From: Thermothelomyces thermophilus ATCC 42464
Taxonomy: Eukaryota; Ascomycota; Sordariomycetes; Sordariales; Chaetomiaceae
Length of the DNA: 64,000 nt
Assembly: GCF_000226095.1 (NCBI RefSeq)
Contig: NC_016472.1
Span: 6,324,001-6,388,000 of the forward strand
Direction: 5' to 3'
Shown here: piece after piece, positions 36,540 through 52,112 of the stretch
Layout: every line of letters begins with the position of its first letter
Position numbering within the stretch: the first letter of the stretch is position 1
Program-made: the position numbers and the translations under genes
The notes under the pieces: generated by a model
The model's database searches: none
What the model was told of the DNA's origin: nothing
What the model saw: the letters and a program-made list of their open reading frames with translations, nothing else

Positions 36540-36764
36540 TTAGCCCCGTGCTGCCGCTCTGGGGTTTCCGTCGGTACTCGGGAGCAGCGTGTCGAGTTCC
36601 GGGCCCAGGGCGGCCGCGATCTTGGCCTCGGCCGCTGCCGTGTGCTGCCGGATCGACTCGGCCACGTCCGTCGTGTGGTCCTCCCGCTTCTGCCGCTCGC
36701 TCTGGGCCGCTTCGACAAATAGTCTGGTCCAGTCTTGGGAGTCTTGTGCATCCTGGGCGTCCAT
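36540..36764 (-). CDS. Candidate small gene
   Basis: From ATG 36764 the frame reads MDAQDAQDSQDWTRLFVEAA and continues as a helical, charged stretch (SERQKREDHTTDVAESIRQH) to a stop at 36540: 74 residues. A spliced alternative also closes in frame: exons 36764-36578, 36480-36429 and 36368-36254 with 97- and 60-base introns, giving 117 residues. Its second half is unremarkable and may be chance. The Asp/Gln-rich start and amphipathic helix look coding, but I recognise no family. Confidence 0.3.
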   Translation of the reverse strand: MDAQDAQDSQDWTRLFVEAAQSERQKREDHTTDVAESIRQHTAAAEAKIAAALGPELDTLLPSTDGNPRAAARG

Positions 36765-39088
36765 CGTGTTTGACTGAGGAGGTTGGCGTGTGTGCGGGTT
36801 GGGACTGGGTGATGGGTTCAGGAGGAGGCGGCAAAGAACAGGACAATAAGATGTAAGTAGCCTTGGCACGAGAAACGCTTGGGGTTCCTGCGAGGCAAAT
36901 AAATGCGCAATGGGCGTCGGCGTGGTTGGGCGGAACAGGATGTCGGGGCGGCCAGCTTCATTAATACTAAAGGAGAGAGGCGAGTAGCAAGCTAGGCTCC
37001 TCAAGTCCGGACACGTCCCCAGCCCTTTTTTTGAACACGATCAGCGCCGTGCTTCTCCTGCTCCGCGGGAAGTTCCATGCCGGGGGGAGAGGGGGATGGC
37101 GCTCGCACTTGGGACAGAGAGTTACGAGTCCCCGAGAGACCCCAGGTATACAGGAGTGTGCGCGCAAAAAGAAGGGGGGGGGGGGCGGTCCTTGCTCACC
37201 CGTTCCGCTTCGCCCCCCCTTGTCAACCACATGGCGACAGGGATTTAGGTGAGGAGCGGTGGGCAATGATAGCAGCGCAACGCAAGGGTCCCATTGGGCC
37301 ATCTGGATCAAGAGCTGCGGCTAAGGCATCCGCCACGCGGTCCTTACCGAGCAAGCCAAGCCTGAGATGGCGACATTGGACATGGTGTGAGACTGCAGGG
37401 GGTTTTTCGGAGAAAGAGGGAGCTTCTGTTACACGTCCAATATATCACGTGTGTAAAATGTACGTATGTACACGTGTGCATACTGTACATACCTATCGCA
37501 GGGACACTCAGGGGGCTCTCCGACGGCGAGTATACACTACACGTATGCTACACGTATGTATGCACACTCATTGCCCAGCATCTCCAATACACCTAATCTG
37601 TGCCGCAGACTCCTCCTGCTTAGGTGGGAAGTTGGTAGTTTTGGCTCTGAAGCGCTACCAGTGAAAGCAACCTGGGCCTTGGTTGGGGGGGGGGGGGGGG
37701 GTATAGCACCCGGGATCCGGTATTGATAGTACGAAACACCCCTTGCACTTTGCGGCAGTGTTTGTGCGAGTACGGAGTCTATCTCCCAGATCACAAGACT
37801 ACCTAGCGGTGTTCTCAAGTCTCAGACCACAGGCATGCTGCAAGAGGGGAGGGAGAGATGATAGGGGCTTGGCAGTCATAAGTCTTGTACAGTGGTGTAC
37901 GTACTTATAGGCTACGCTTCATGCTCGCTGGCACAAGGTCCTGCATCCCACCCACATCCCACATCCCACATCCGCTATTGGGCGTTATGGTTGAGTAGTT
38001 GCTGTCAAACCTGCCAATGCCGGGGTTGTCAGGCCGGGTTGCGAATCCTTCGCCACGTGGAAAGGCGCGGAGATTAACAGGGATCTTTCGAGGCACGACC
38101 GGGGAAAAAAAAGGGGAGGGGAGCCCGCGCCGCCCACCGCAGCCACAGTGCGACACCCCTGCCGAAACGAGAATCCGAGGCTGAAAGGTTGGGGTGAGGA
38201 AGTTAGGAATGAAAAGAAAGCATCTCTTGTCCTCTGTCATCAGACCGGGAAATCTGGGGCTGGCGTTCTGTCGTACATACAATCGCTAAGTCGATGAGCA
38301 GACTAACCCAGTAGATAGAATTTAGTATGTACCCCTTGAGTGTCAACATTTCGCCCAGAGCATTGCCATGGAAACAGCGAGCACTGCATGCTTCTTATTA
38401 ACCGTGACTACTAAGATTTGAATTCTCCCGAGTAAATATAAGAAGCATGAAACTCGTCGGCTGCAGCGAGAGTCATAACGGTCGAGAATTTGTTTTACCG
38501 AAGGAGGCTAAAGGCTGCTGCCAGTCAGTCAGCTCGGTGCTGTGCCACTGGCCGACGTACATACAATACGGAGTTACAGGGGTCTGTAGCGTACGGAGTA
38601 CAGTATGTATGTACATACATGTATGTACATACATCCAGGGCGAATCGATGTGGCGAAACCCTCAAGCCTTGTATGCAGTAACTACGCTCAAGGCCTGATC
38701 GCTTGGTTGCCACGTGGGCGTCCCTGGTCACCAACCCCTGCGTCCGGTCAGACGTGCGCAGATCACGATGCCGCAATCTGGGGTTACACTACACTACTCA
38801 ATGTTACAGGTGCATGCAGCCAGGAAGCAGCGGTGAGCAAGGGGAAAAAGGCAGAATTGCCCGTTGCCGATGCAGCTCACCAACTATACAGTACAGCTGC
38901 CAAGGCTCTGCAAATCATAAACAGCGGAGATTCGTGTTTTGCTTTTATTGACCCACAGCGAGGGGCAGCCCATGTTACGTAGGGCGCATAATAATCCCTC
39001 TTTCTTTGTCCGGTTGCCGGGTGTATCAGGCTCGTGGACTTTCCTGCGTGCTGATCGGCCCCAAACTTTCCCTGGCCAGTCCCTGTTC
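36765..39088. other. Intergenic stretch rich in TATGTACATA-type sequence
   Basis: No gene seen. It holds a run of about 18 G at 37683-37700, a TGTACGTATGTACACGTGTG cluster at about 37456-37565, TACGGAGTA at 38592-38600, and two overlapping 16-base perfect palindromes at 38605-38620 and 38619-38634. Confidence 0.55.
38605..38634. repeat. Two overlapping 16-base palindromes
   Basis: ATGTATGTACATACAT occurs at 38605-38620 and again at 38619-38634, sharing two bases. It lies five bases after a TACGGAGTA motif. It can form hairpins or bind a dimeric factor; its role is unknown. Confidence 0.85.
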
Positions 39089-40056
39089 TCACACATTGAT
39101 CTTGAGAGAGAAGTCGATGTGGCGTACACCCTGGTGAATGGAGCTTGTCGAGAGAATGTCGACATCTGCGAGCATCGTCAGCCAATCCACGCCGCCAAAA
39201 ATTCCCCTCGTACGGGAACGGTTGGTGGCGAGAGCTTACCGTTGCAGATGTAGAGTTCAGCATTATCCTCGCTCAGCCCCCCCGAGACCTCGAGCAGGAA
39301 CTGCTTTTTCCCCTTCCACTTCTCCTTGAGGCTCCGCGACGTGGCCTTGACGCCTTCTCCGGTGAAATTGTCGAGCATGACGATATCGGCGCCGGCGGCA
39401 ATGGCCTCGTCAGCCTCCTCCTCGCTTTGTACCTCGACCTCGACCTTCAAGCTGAATCCCCCCGCGGCCTTGGCAGCCTTGACTGCCTGGGTGATGCTCC
39501 CGCGGCTCCACACGTGGTTATCTTTGAGCATGGTCATTGTGCTCAGATCCATCCGATGAGTATCGGCGCCGCCGACCAGCATGCCGTACTTCTCCACGAG
39601 CCGGAAGCCGGGCGTCGTCTTCCGCGTGCCTGCCAGAGTGCCCTGCCAGCCGGCGCTACGCAGGTTGACCAGCAGCCTGCGGCTCATCGTCGCAATGCCA
39701 GAGCACCGCGCCAAGATGTTGAGGGCCACCCGCTCGCCCTCCAGGATGCCTCGCGCGGGGCCCTTGACGGTCGCCAGCGCCGTCTTGTCACCGTGCGACT
39801 CGATGTGCGACCCCTCGCGGGCGTGCCATTCGACCGTGCACCCGCATTGGGCGAACACCTCGTTGAAGAAGGGGACGCCGGCGAGGATGCCGGATGACTT
39901 GCCCCAGAGCGTCGCCGTGCGTGGGTGATCGCCAACGACGAAGCCCCCCACGTCGAAGGAGGGCGTGTCCTCGGCGAGCCAGGCGGTGACCTGGGACTTC
40001 CACGAGGCTGGGAGGAGGTGCTCTAACGAGCCGTGATCCAGAGGAATTTCAATCAT
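39089..40056 (-). CDS. BNA6: Nicotinate-nucleotide pyrophosphorylase (quinolinate phosphoribosyltransferase)
   Basis: Makes nicotinate mononucleotide, CO2 and PPi from quinolinate and PRPP, the entry step of de novo NAD synthesis from tryptophan. 297 residues; exons 40056-39240 and 39165-39089 with a 74-base intron. The small last exon supplies [20 protein letters not shown], which completes the conserved C-terminal strand and phosphate loop; without it the protein would end in unrelated sequence. Other hallmarks: [59 protein letters not shown] and LKDNHVW. Length is as expected. Start: ATG 40056 ([16 protein letters not shown]). Cytosolic in yeast; no targeting signal seen here. Confidence 0.96.
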
Positions 40057-40983
40057 GATGTGCGCCTTTTTATTTCGTATTGGGCCGCTCCAGCGATGAT
40101 GAGAGAGGGATGGCAATCTAGACAACCGTTACGGTATCGGATGCGTTGCGTACAAATGGCGTCTCTGACTGACTCGATCCCAAGGACGACCAAGTTCCGG
40201 TTGGGCGATTTTGTCGAGACCTAGGGATTGTGCGTAAGCTGGGATTCCAATCGAACTCTCGAACCAGACGAGAGCGAGAGGGTGAGCCTCGTCCAGAAGC
40301 TCCTCAATTGGCTAGTAGGGAAAAAAAGGTAAGGATGGTAAGGTAGGCTGAACGGGGGAGGTGCAGTGATCCGACGAGTCTCGGCAACCAACAGCGTCAA
40401 TTACATTTTCCCAAGGAGCTCGGGGCATGGAGGGGAAGGAGGGGCATCTGCGGCGAACCCACACGGCAATCCATGGGTCTGTGCCGGCTCCATCCATACT
40501 CTCCCGCGACTTTCCGTTCGTGGATACCTCACTTACTACAGTAAGCAGGAGGCACCTGTGTGGAAGCAGCAACAGCTCCACACACCGCAGTCCCCACCAT
40601 GCGTGTAACTTACTGCCTTGGCGGCACTGTAATCTGTAGAGGCACCCGTAGGTATCCGTAGTAACTTCCCCGTATAAGTGATATAACGCATTCCCGTTCC
40701 CAACCCGAAGGTTTCGTACCAAACTTCGGCAACCGGCCACGCAAACAAGTATTTGGTAGCACCAGAACGTGGACAAAGACGGGAAATAGTTAAATGTGGC
40801 GCAATTGTCCGCCTGTTGGAGGCGCAGCCATGAGCAGGCACCTCTCAGTAGCCCACAACCAACACTTTTCAGTCATTCCCTGTAACAGATGATGATCTCT
40901 GCCGTCTGAGAGCTATTACTGTATACTTGTTCCGACCATTGGTCACCACGTTTGGACTGCTTTTTTACCGATCGGAGAGGGTT
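40057..40983. other. Divergent promoter region
   Basis: Between the divergent starts of the NAD-synthesis gene (-) and the RCC1 gene (+). Contains a GTAGGTATCCGTAGTAAC sequence near 40647. No gene or tRNA supported. Confidence 0.6.
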
Positions 40984-42609
40984 ATGGCACTGGACAAGCC
41001 GAGTGCAGCTGCGAGGGGCCGTAGAAACGTCCTCATAAAGCGGCCAAACGCAACCGTCGTGGTCGACGCGACCGACACGACCACCGTGTCAGAGAGCCGA
41101 GTAAAGCGACGAAGAACATGCGCTATTGTCGGAGATCCTATCCAGTCCCAAGCTGCCGAACATGCGCCGTCATCATCGTCTCGGAGCCAGACGGCAGGGC
41201 GGCGACCTAGCAACACGTCGCCCATCCTCAACCGCAGACCTACCGAGCCTCTGAACATCTATGTCCTCGGCGCCAACAGCGGCGGCGAGCTCGGCCTCGG
41301 ACCCTCGGTCAAATCCGGGAACGCGACAAAACCCCGTCTGAACCCGTATCTCTCCGGTCCCGTCGGTGTTGTCCAAGTCTCGCTCGGTGCCATGCACGGC
41401 GTCGCCCTCACGCTGGACAACAAGATCCTGACCTGGGGAGTCAACGACCATGGCGCTCTTGGCCGTGACACCGCGTGGGAGGATAAGCTGGTGGATATAG
41501 ACGACGACGACCGCGACGACGACGACGATAGCGAGGACGAGGGCGAGCTCAACCCAAAAGAGTCCACCCCGACACCGGTCGACATGAGTGCCGTGCCGTC
41601 AGATACCATCTTCACACAAGTGGCGGCCACCGACAATGCCACCTTCGCCTTGACCAGCACCGGTCGTGTGTACGGATGGGGTACTTTCAGGGTAAGCCGC
41701 TAATATTCCGCCGTGGTCCTGAAGCCGGCCGGCTGTACTGACATACTTTGATAGTCGGAGGACGGGAAGCTGTCATTCACCCCAACAGTCCGGGTACAGT
41801 CTCTCCCGGTCCTCATACACCAGGTCGAGAATATCATCAAGATTTGCTGCGGAAGCAATCATGTCATGGCTCTGACCGCCGATGGCTTCGTGTACACTTG
41901 GGGCCGGGGCACTGATGGCCAGCTCGGTCGCCGCTTCTCCTCCCGGGTCGTGGATTGGAACAAGCAAGGACTCATCCCGCAGAAGGTCGCCGGGCTGAAG
42001 GACATTGTCGAGATTGGCAGCGGCTCCAATCACTCCTTCGCTGTCGACCGTGCCGGTCGACTTTTCGGCTGGGGTTTCAATAACGCGGGCCAGATCGGAG
42101 TCGTCGACGATGCTGGCGAATACGAATCGGAGTACGATTTTGCCATCACCGTGCCCGTCCCGAGTCTCGTACAGAGCTTGGAGGGCTTGCCGCGCATCAA
42201 ACAAATTACGGGCGGCAACTTCCACAGCATCGCAGTTACGGAGGACGGCCGGTGTCTGACGTGGGGCCGCCTCTACTCGTTCGCTACAGGCCTCAAGATC
42301 GATGCCTTGCCACCGCAATTCGTCGTTCTGGACTCCCGGGGCAAGCCGAGCTTTCTCAGCGTTCCGACGGCTGTCCCTGGGTTCCCGGCCAGCTTCGTGG
42401 CAGCCGCAAGCGAACACAGCCTTGCGGTCACGGTCGACGAGAAGATCTACACATGGGGCCTCAACTTGACGAAACAGATTGGACACAAGCAAGAGGAAGT
42501 CGAGGTTGCGACTCCCATCACTCACGACTCGGTCGCGGACAAGCGGTTTGTCTGGGTCGGTGCTGGCGCGCAGTTCAGCATGCTCGGAGAGCTTGCCGCT
42601 CCGAATTGA
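40984..42609 (+). CDS. RCC1-family Ran guanine-nucleotide exchange factor (Prp20/Pim1-like)
   Basis: Loads GTP on Ran at chromatin and so sets the nuclear RanGTP gradient for transport and spindle assembly. 520 residues; exons 40984-41691 and 41755-42609 (63-base intron, phase 0). The basic N-terminal tail with RVKRRR is a likely nuclear or chromatin signal. From about residue 95 there is a seven-blade RCC1 propeller with repeated blade motifs such as GANSGGELGLG, ITWGVNDHGALG-like TWGVNDHGALG, VYGWGTF, VYTWGRGTDGQLG, LFGWGFNNAGQIG and IYTWGLN. An acidic insert (DIDDDDRDDDDDSEDEGE, about residues 173-190) interrupts an outer loop and comes from a GAC-rich tract. Start: ATG 40984; an upstream TTG is ignored. 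Length is close to yeast Prp20 (482). Confidence 0.92.
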
Positions 42610-44119
42610 CATCGGACGGAGGATTACAAAGAGCGGAAGTCACAAGCTGAAAGGTGGTAATGGGAGGGTGCCGCAGAAACCATGTTTACCTGTGCACCGG
42701 GCAAGATTATAAAAAGAATGAACGGTGAACAAGAAAAAAAACAAACTAATTAGACAAAAAAGGAAAGAAGTAAAAAAAAAAAAAAGAGAAACAGAAAAGG
42801 TCGAAAGAGAAGAAAGAAAGGAGAATAAAAAATCAGGGAAAAAGCGAAAGCGATTCTGAAAGCGTGACATGGACAAAAATAACTAGATCTGGGATGAGCG
42901 ATGACACCGGGCAAAGGGGAGGAAAGGCGCATCTCGAGCAAATCTCGAACAAACATAATAATACCCACGAGACAAGGCAACGCGTGTTTCAAAGAAAGGA
43001 ATCGGGGCTAACTCTATCCTACACTAGGAACGCAAAGACGTGCTCCCAGTGCGGCCATACTTCTTGGGGCCAGCCAGAGTAGGCTAGACGCGCTCAAAGT
43101 GCATCTCAAACCTGGCGCCACCCGGTAAGAATGAAAGCAAGCCGTCGCTGTCACTAACTGGTATCCACAGGGTGCCAAGCGTTCCATCTCTAAGAATATT
43201 TATTCGCGGCCTCTGGTCGCTCCGTGCCAAGGGTACGACCGCCTCGGCGGGGACTCGGACGACATCTATCTGCCCGGTCGTTACCTTTGTCAAGCCGTAA
43301 ACAACCACAGCCGCTCGATGTCGGCGCCGTCGTACATTCAGTGTCCCTTGAGACCTGACTCCGTAGCATCGCTGAAAAGGGGCAGCGCGTATTATCCGGT
43401 TCGATGCCAAGGTGCTGTGAAGTCTCAGTGAGGTTTTTGCAGTAGCCCCTTATCGTCGATACCTAGGGCTGGTGTCATTGAACGCCATTTTGCCTCTCGC
43501 ATTCAACCATGTTTTTTTGACGACGTAAATGATGTATTCAATGATTACCAATATTGTCCGACCTCGGAGTAGGTTTAGTATAGTCGCGGGAGCAGCTAGA
43601 GACGCGATGGTTCTGCACCCCCAGCCTGGTGCCACGCTACGAAAGCCTCACCGCACCTTGTAATCATGCTCGACTACACACACGAGGCGAATAAATCGCG
43701 TGGGTTAAACTTGAGCTTGCATCATCATCATCAAGAGTTTGCTCCTGTGAGTGGAGTCAAGGGTCGGGGAACTTCGCAACCCGCTTGGCAACGAGACGCC
43801 ATATAATGCAGAATTGAACCACGGAGAGACACGATCGACGCAAAAGGCCCCCCGGCCTTGAGATTCCTCTTCCCCTTATATACAAAACCTACCGACTCAG
43901 TGACGAAACCCGAATCGTCTGTCCCATAGCCGAAGCCGAAACCCGATTTTTGCGAAACAAAAATATTCCCCGCCAAAACTCCGGAAGGAGAGAGAACGAC
44001 CATATGAACAGAATAGGAGGGAACAAGAGACGAACCTGCTAACGAGTGCCGATGTGGTATCGAAGCCCCTGATCGGCCCCCAGCAAAGAAACGCATATGT
44101 ACTCTCTTGCAAGATCATT
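42610..44119. other. Intergenic stretch between convergent RCC1 and ARG5,6 genes
   Basis: Transcript ends of both genes. The first part (about 42720-42860) is very A/G-rich. A minus-strand frame at about 43084-43375 looks coding-like, ending LPGGARFEMHFERV, but has no in-frame ATG and no traceable upstream exon. I do not call it as a gene. Confidence 0.5.
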
Positions 44120-48198
<4,079 letters not shown>

Positions 48199-49076
48199 TC
48201 ATTTCTTCGTCGAGGTAACGACTACGCATCTCGTCAGCGGGGAGAGTTTTGGAAGGGGCGTACAGTGGTACCACAAACCTGCTGGAATGATGATGATCGC
48301 GAGGAGGACAATAATGCCGATGCCGAGCCAAATACGCATCTTCATATCCTGCGGACCGGTTAGATAGATCGAAACGAGGCAGGAAAAATCACGGATCCTG
48401 CTCACCTTCCACCACATCTGCTTCCGGACCCTGTTGGCGCTGCGACGGAAGGTCTGGGCGGAATCGGCCAGCTTGTTCGACTGTTCATGTAGGTCTTCGA
48501 TTCTTTCCCTCCGGTCCATGAGCCTCTCCGCATTCTTCTGAAGCTCAAGCTTGGCCGCTTGGATTTCCTACCGAGAGGGTCAGCCGACACATTCCCAGTC
48601 CTCTCGGGCATAAAAAGTATGAAGCATGAAGATTCGAAAAGGTGACCCGATGCGACAAAGAGGAGAGCATCGACGATGCTCAGCTTCCTCGGGCAGGAGC
48701 CACTGCCGCCACTGCAAACCAAAATCTTGTGCATCGGGCTGTCACCGGAACGTCGCGGATGGCACGATAGTTGTCAAACAGAGACATCAAATCCCAGATT
48801 GAACAACTGATTAGATGCTGCAGCGTGCGGATGGTTTGTCGCATGGCTGTGGGAGACGGCGATGACGTCGGCGACGGCAATGTCGTCGGTCGCTCGGCGT
48901 TTGGGCTTCGGCTGCGAACCCCCATCCATCCTCACGCGCCTTCAACTGTGGAAGTATCACGAATACAATCAACCTACCTTGTTAGCCTCCTCGAACCTCG
49001 AGTTCCCCGCCGAAGCCCCCTCGCCGGGCCCGCTGGAGCTGTTCGGGATGTAAGGATCGTAGGGCGACGTGGACAT
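48199..49076 (-). CDS. Synaptobrevin/VAMP-like R-SNARE
   Basis: A 117-residue tail-anchored vesicle SNARE for Golgi-to-surface or endosomal fusion. Exons: 49076-48978, 48567-48406, 48348-48279 and 48221-48199, with introns of 410, 57 and 57 bases. N terminus MSTSPYDPYIPNSSSGPGEG is typical of fungal Snc proteins. A 62-residue SNARE region aligns with fungal Snc1 without gaps and keeps the zero-layer Arg in MDRRERIEDL. The second half is very close to Snc1 (ADSAQTFRRSANRVRKQMWW). The first half (EEANKEIQAAKLELQKNAER) is unlike the usual QIDDTVGIMRDNI sequence. A single membrane span follows (IWLGIGIIVLLAIIIIPA). The last intron is 57 bases, free of stops and a multiple of three. Removing it gives a Snc-like end (PAVVTSTKK); keeping it adds 19 residues. 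It may be a paralogue and not the main Snc1. Confidence 0.82.
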
Positions 49077-50462
49077 TTTGACAATCGCAGACGACGACTA
49101 TCGATGGATCAAAGTCGCAGTGTGCAGGAATCGCAAGAGCAAATGCTCGGTTTGGTGAGGAATTCGGCGCGCTATTGGGAAGTGATGGCAACTGTGCTCG
49201 AGATTGGTGCAGAGATGGCGGAATGAAGCGGGTTGCTGGAGGAGTTGGCTGCGCCGATGACTGACGAACCTGTTTTCTTCAGGCGACACGCCAGCCATAC
49301 ATCTGACCAGGGGGGTTACCGGGGGGCACACGCCGCTGGCAGGTGGCGCTCGAACCACCGAGATACCCGCTGAATTGTGCGAGGTATCCGCTAACAGATT
49401 TAATGGGGAACTCAGCCGTAAGCTGATAGTGGAGCAACCACTTAGAAGGGCTCAGAGCCACCTGTCAGGCAGCCGAGCCACTCTGCCAAGAGCCAGTCCG
49501 TATCAAAGCAAGCAAGTAGGCGCATGCAAGGCTTTGTTCTGGAAGAGATGGAATTTGTTGGTGATGAATACTCCGTAATATCAGCAATCTCCAATGAGCT
49601 GCACTCTTCTCGCTTAGGGACTGAGGTTAAATGAGAAACCCAAATGGCAGAGTGCACATCGTCGGCATCTGCACCAGGACGCTAAAACCTGCTTGGGATT
49701 TGAACATTGCTCAAAAACAGCCCGTGGTGTTTGGCCGTCCTGGCGAGTCCGAATGCTCAAGTTCTCCGGGGTTCTCGGATTTTCTCGTCGAGGTGTGAAC
49801 AAGTCTGGTGCGGCATTCTGTCGCAGCCTGGTTTCATCACCACTTGGTAGACTGTGCACTAAGATCTTACCCCTTTATTACGAAGGACTTTACCGAGTAA
49901 CCCCAACAAGTCATGCCCTCGGGTCCCCGCAATTTTGCCGCCGTAGCGTTCATTGTTTTGTTTTGGACCAAGGCGCCTGCGTTCCAGCGGGGTCTCAGGA
50001 TAACTAAAGCTATTGCAAGCACTGTGACTGGCAAGATTGCACTCTCGGGCACAGAGTTGTAAGCGGAAACGGCTTGTGGGAGACGCTGCCATTTGCGGGA
50101 CAAGAGCTCGTATCGAGTAATCACCTACACAGTAGATCCATGTAGGGATCAGTGATGACAGACATTGGATCTTCCGCTCTTCCGGTGTGTAATACGCAGG
50201 ACAGATACGCCTCGCTCTTTAACTTATTAGTCCCTGGCTCCTCGAGTGGCAGTGGCAAGAGAGCGCTGTCGCATCAGGGGAGAGTACCTAAGCTAACCCT
50301 TACCCTTATCTCTACAAATCTGAGAGGATGACGCCAAGAGCCGCTTTTTTTTCTAGTGTAATCAGTTCGCATCGCCGCTCTTAGCCGGCATCAGTCATAG
50401 TAGGGATTTGTTGCTCGCTCCGGCCAACCTCCCCGAGCTCATCCTATCCAACAGCAGCAACC
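49077..50462. other. Divergent promoter region between the R-SNARE and lipoyl synthase genes
   Basis: 1.4 kb between divergent starts. It has TACTCCGTA at 49569-49577. A CGAACCACC sequence near 49350 recalls a tRNA T arm, but no tRNA folds around it. No gene seen. Confidence 0.6.
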
Positions 50463-51826
50463 ATGGCCTCTCCGATACCCCTCCAGAAGATACAAGCGCC
50501 TCTCCGGCGCACCCTGGCGCGATCTTCGGTTTTCTCATCCCGTACTTACGCCACGATCCCGTCCCCTTCGGACCCGACGGCACGACCGGCATCGGCTGGC
50601 AGCGAACCCACCACCACCGCCCCGACCAAGCCCGCGCGCCCGACCTACTTCAAAAACACCACCCTAGCCTCCTTCAGCGACTTCCTCCCCACCTCGCCCT
50701 CCGCGCCCCTCCCGCCCAGCGAGGCCTACGCCCCGCGCACCGCCACCGTCGGGCCCGAGGGGCGCAAGCGCACCATCACGCGGCTGCCCGACTGGCTCAA
50801 GACGCCGATCCCCTCGGCCGGGGCCAACCCCAACTTCGCCAAGATCAAGGCGGACCTGCGCGGGCTGGGCCTGCACACGGTCTGCGAGGAGGCGCGCTGC
50901 CCCAACATCGGCGAGTGCTGGGGCGGCAGCAGCAAGGCGGCCGCCACGGCCACCATCATGCTCATGGGCGACACGTGCACGCGCGGGTGCCGCTTCTGCT
51001 CCGTCAAGACGAGCCGCACGCCGCCGCCGCTGGACCCGCACGAGCCCGAGAACACGGCCGAGGCGCTCGCCCGCTGGGGGCTCGGCTACGTCGTCCTGAC
51101 GAGCGTCGACCGCGACGACCTGCCCGACGGCGGCGCCAGGCACTTTGCCGAGACGATCCGCAAGATCAAGGCCAAGAAGCCGACCATGCTGGTCGAGGCC
51201 CTGACGGGCGACTTTGCCGGCGATCTCGACATGGTCCGGATCGTCGCCGAGAGCGGCCTGGACGTGTACGCGCACAACGTCGAGACCGTCGAGGCCTTGA
51301 CCCCGTACGTGAGGGACCGGCGGGCCACGTTCAGGCAGAGCTTGAAGGTGCTGGAGCACGTCAAGGAGGTCAGGGGGAAGGAGGGGATCATCACCAAGAC
51401 CAGCATCATGCTGGGTCTGGGCGAGACCGAGGAGGAGATCTGGGAGACGCTGAGGGGTAGGTTTTGGTTTTTTTTTTTTTTCGATCCCGTTCCGAGGACC
51501 TGAAAGCGTTGACTAACAACACTTCGGCAGAGCTGAGGAAGGTGGATGTCGACGTCGTCACCTTTGGCCAGTACATGCGGCCCACCAAGCGCCATCTCAA
51601 GGTGGAGCGCTATGTCACGCCCGAGGAGTTTGAGATCTGGAGGCAGCGCGCCCTGGACATGGGCTTCCTGTATTGCGCCAGCGGTCCCCTCGTCCGGTCG
51701 TCCTACAAGGCCGGCGAGGCGTTCATTGAGAACGTGTTACGGAAGCGGGCCGGCGAGAAGGCCATGGCGGCAGAGAACCTTGGCCAGGCCGTAGCGGCCG
51801 AGGGGGGGAGTAGCAAGGCTCTGTGA
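50463..51826 (+). CDS. LIP5: Lipoyl synthase, mitochondrial
   Basis: A radical-SAM enzyme that inserts two sulfurs into octanoyl-protein to form lipoyl groups on pyruvate dehydrogenase, related complexes and glycine cleavage H protein. 429 residues; exons 50463-51456 and 51531-51826 (74-base intron, phase 1). The first 30 residues are a mitochondrial presequence ([20 protein letters not shown]). The auxiliary 4Fe-4S cluster ligands are Cys141, Cys146 and Cys152 in [12 protein letters not shown]. The radical-SAM cluster ligands are Cys172, Cys176 and Cys179 in CTRGCRFC. The C-terminal VRSSYKAGE holds the Ser ligand of the auxiliary cluster. The Pro/Thr-rich stretch at 30-60 is a normal variable linker. 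All catalytic residues are present. Tail to tail with a mitochondrial ribosomal protein gene. Confidence 0.97.
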
Positions 51827-52112
51827 TTCTTATCCGTCGGAAGGCTTTTCAACATCTTTGGGGATGGCGTTTCACACACCATTCGCGGTATAGACGGGAT
51901 TCGCGCGGTATTGCATTGGACAGGACGGCGTTTGGGAACGGTCTTTAATCATTTGCCTCTACTACTGTAAACATGAATTGTACACGACACACATCAGGGA
52001 CCTCGATGCGTGCCTCACACCGCTGATCCGAACCTGATATCTTCGATTCGGCCGAGCGACTCGTTTCCCGTGACTCCGATGCTGGCTCTGATGCCGCACG
52101 GCGCTGCCCCCC

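Noticed and set aside
39145-39897. A 250-codon frame antisense to the NAD-synthesis gene
   Set aside because: Shadow of a conserved exon.
49320-49400. tRNA-like sequence on the minus strand
   Set aside because: A GGTTCGAGC element is present, but its stem does not pair around a 7-base loop and no acceptor or anticodon arm fits.
50408-51460. A 350-codon frame overlapping the lipoyl synthase gene
   Set aside because: A +1 frame of the true gene, extremely Arg/Gly/Pro/His-rich; lipoyl synthase motifs are in the other frame.
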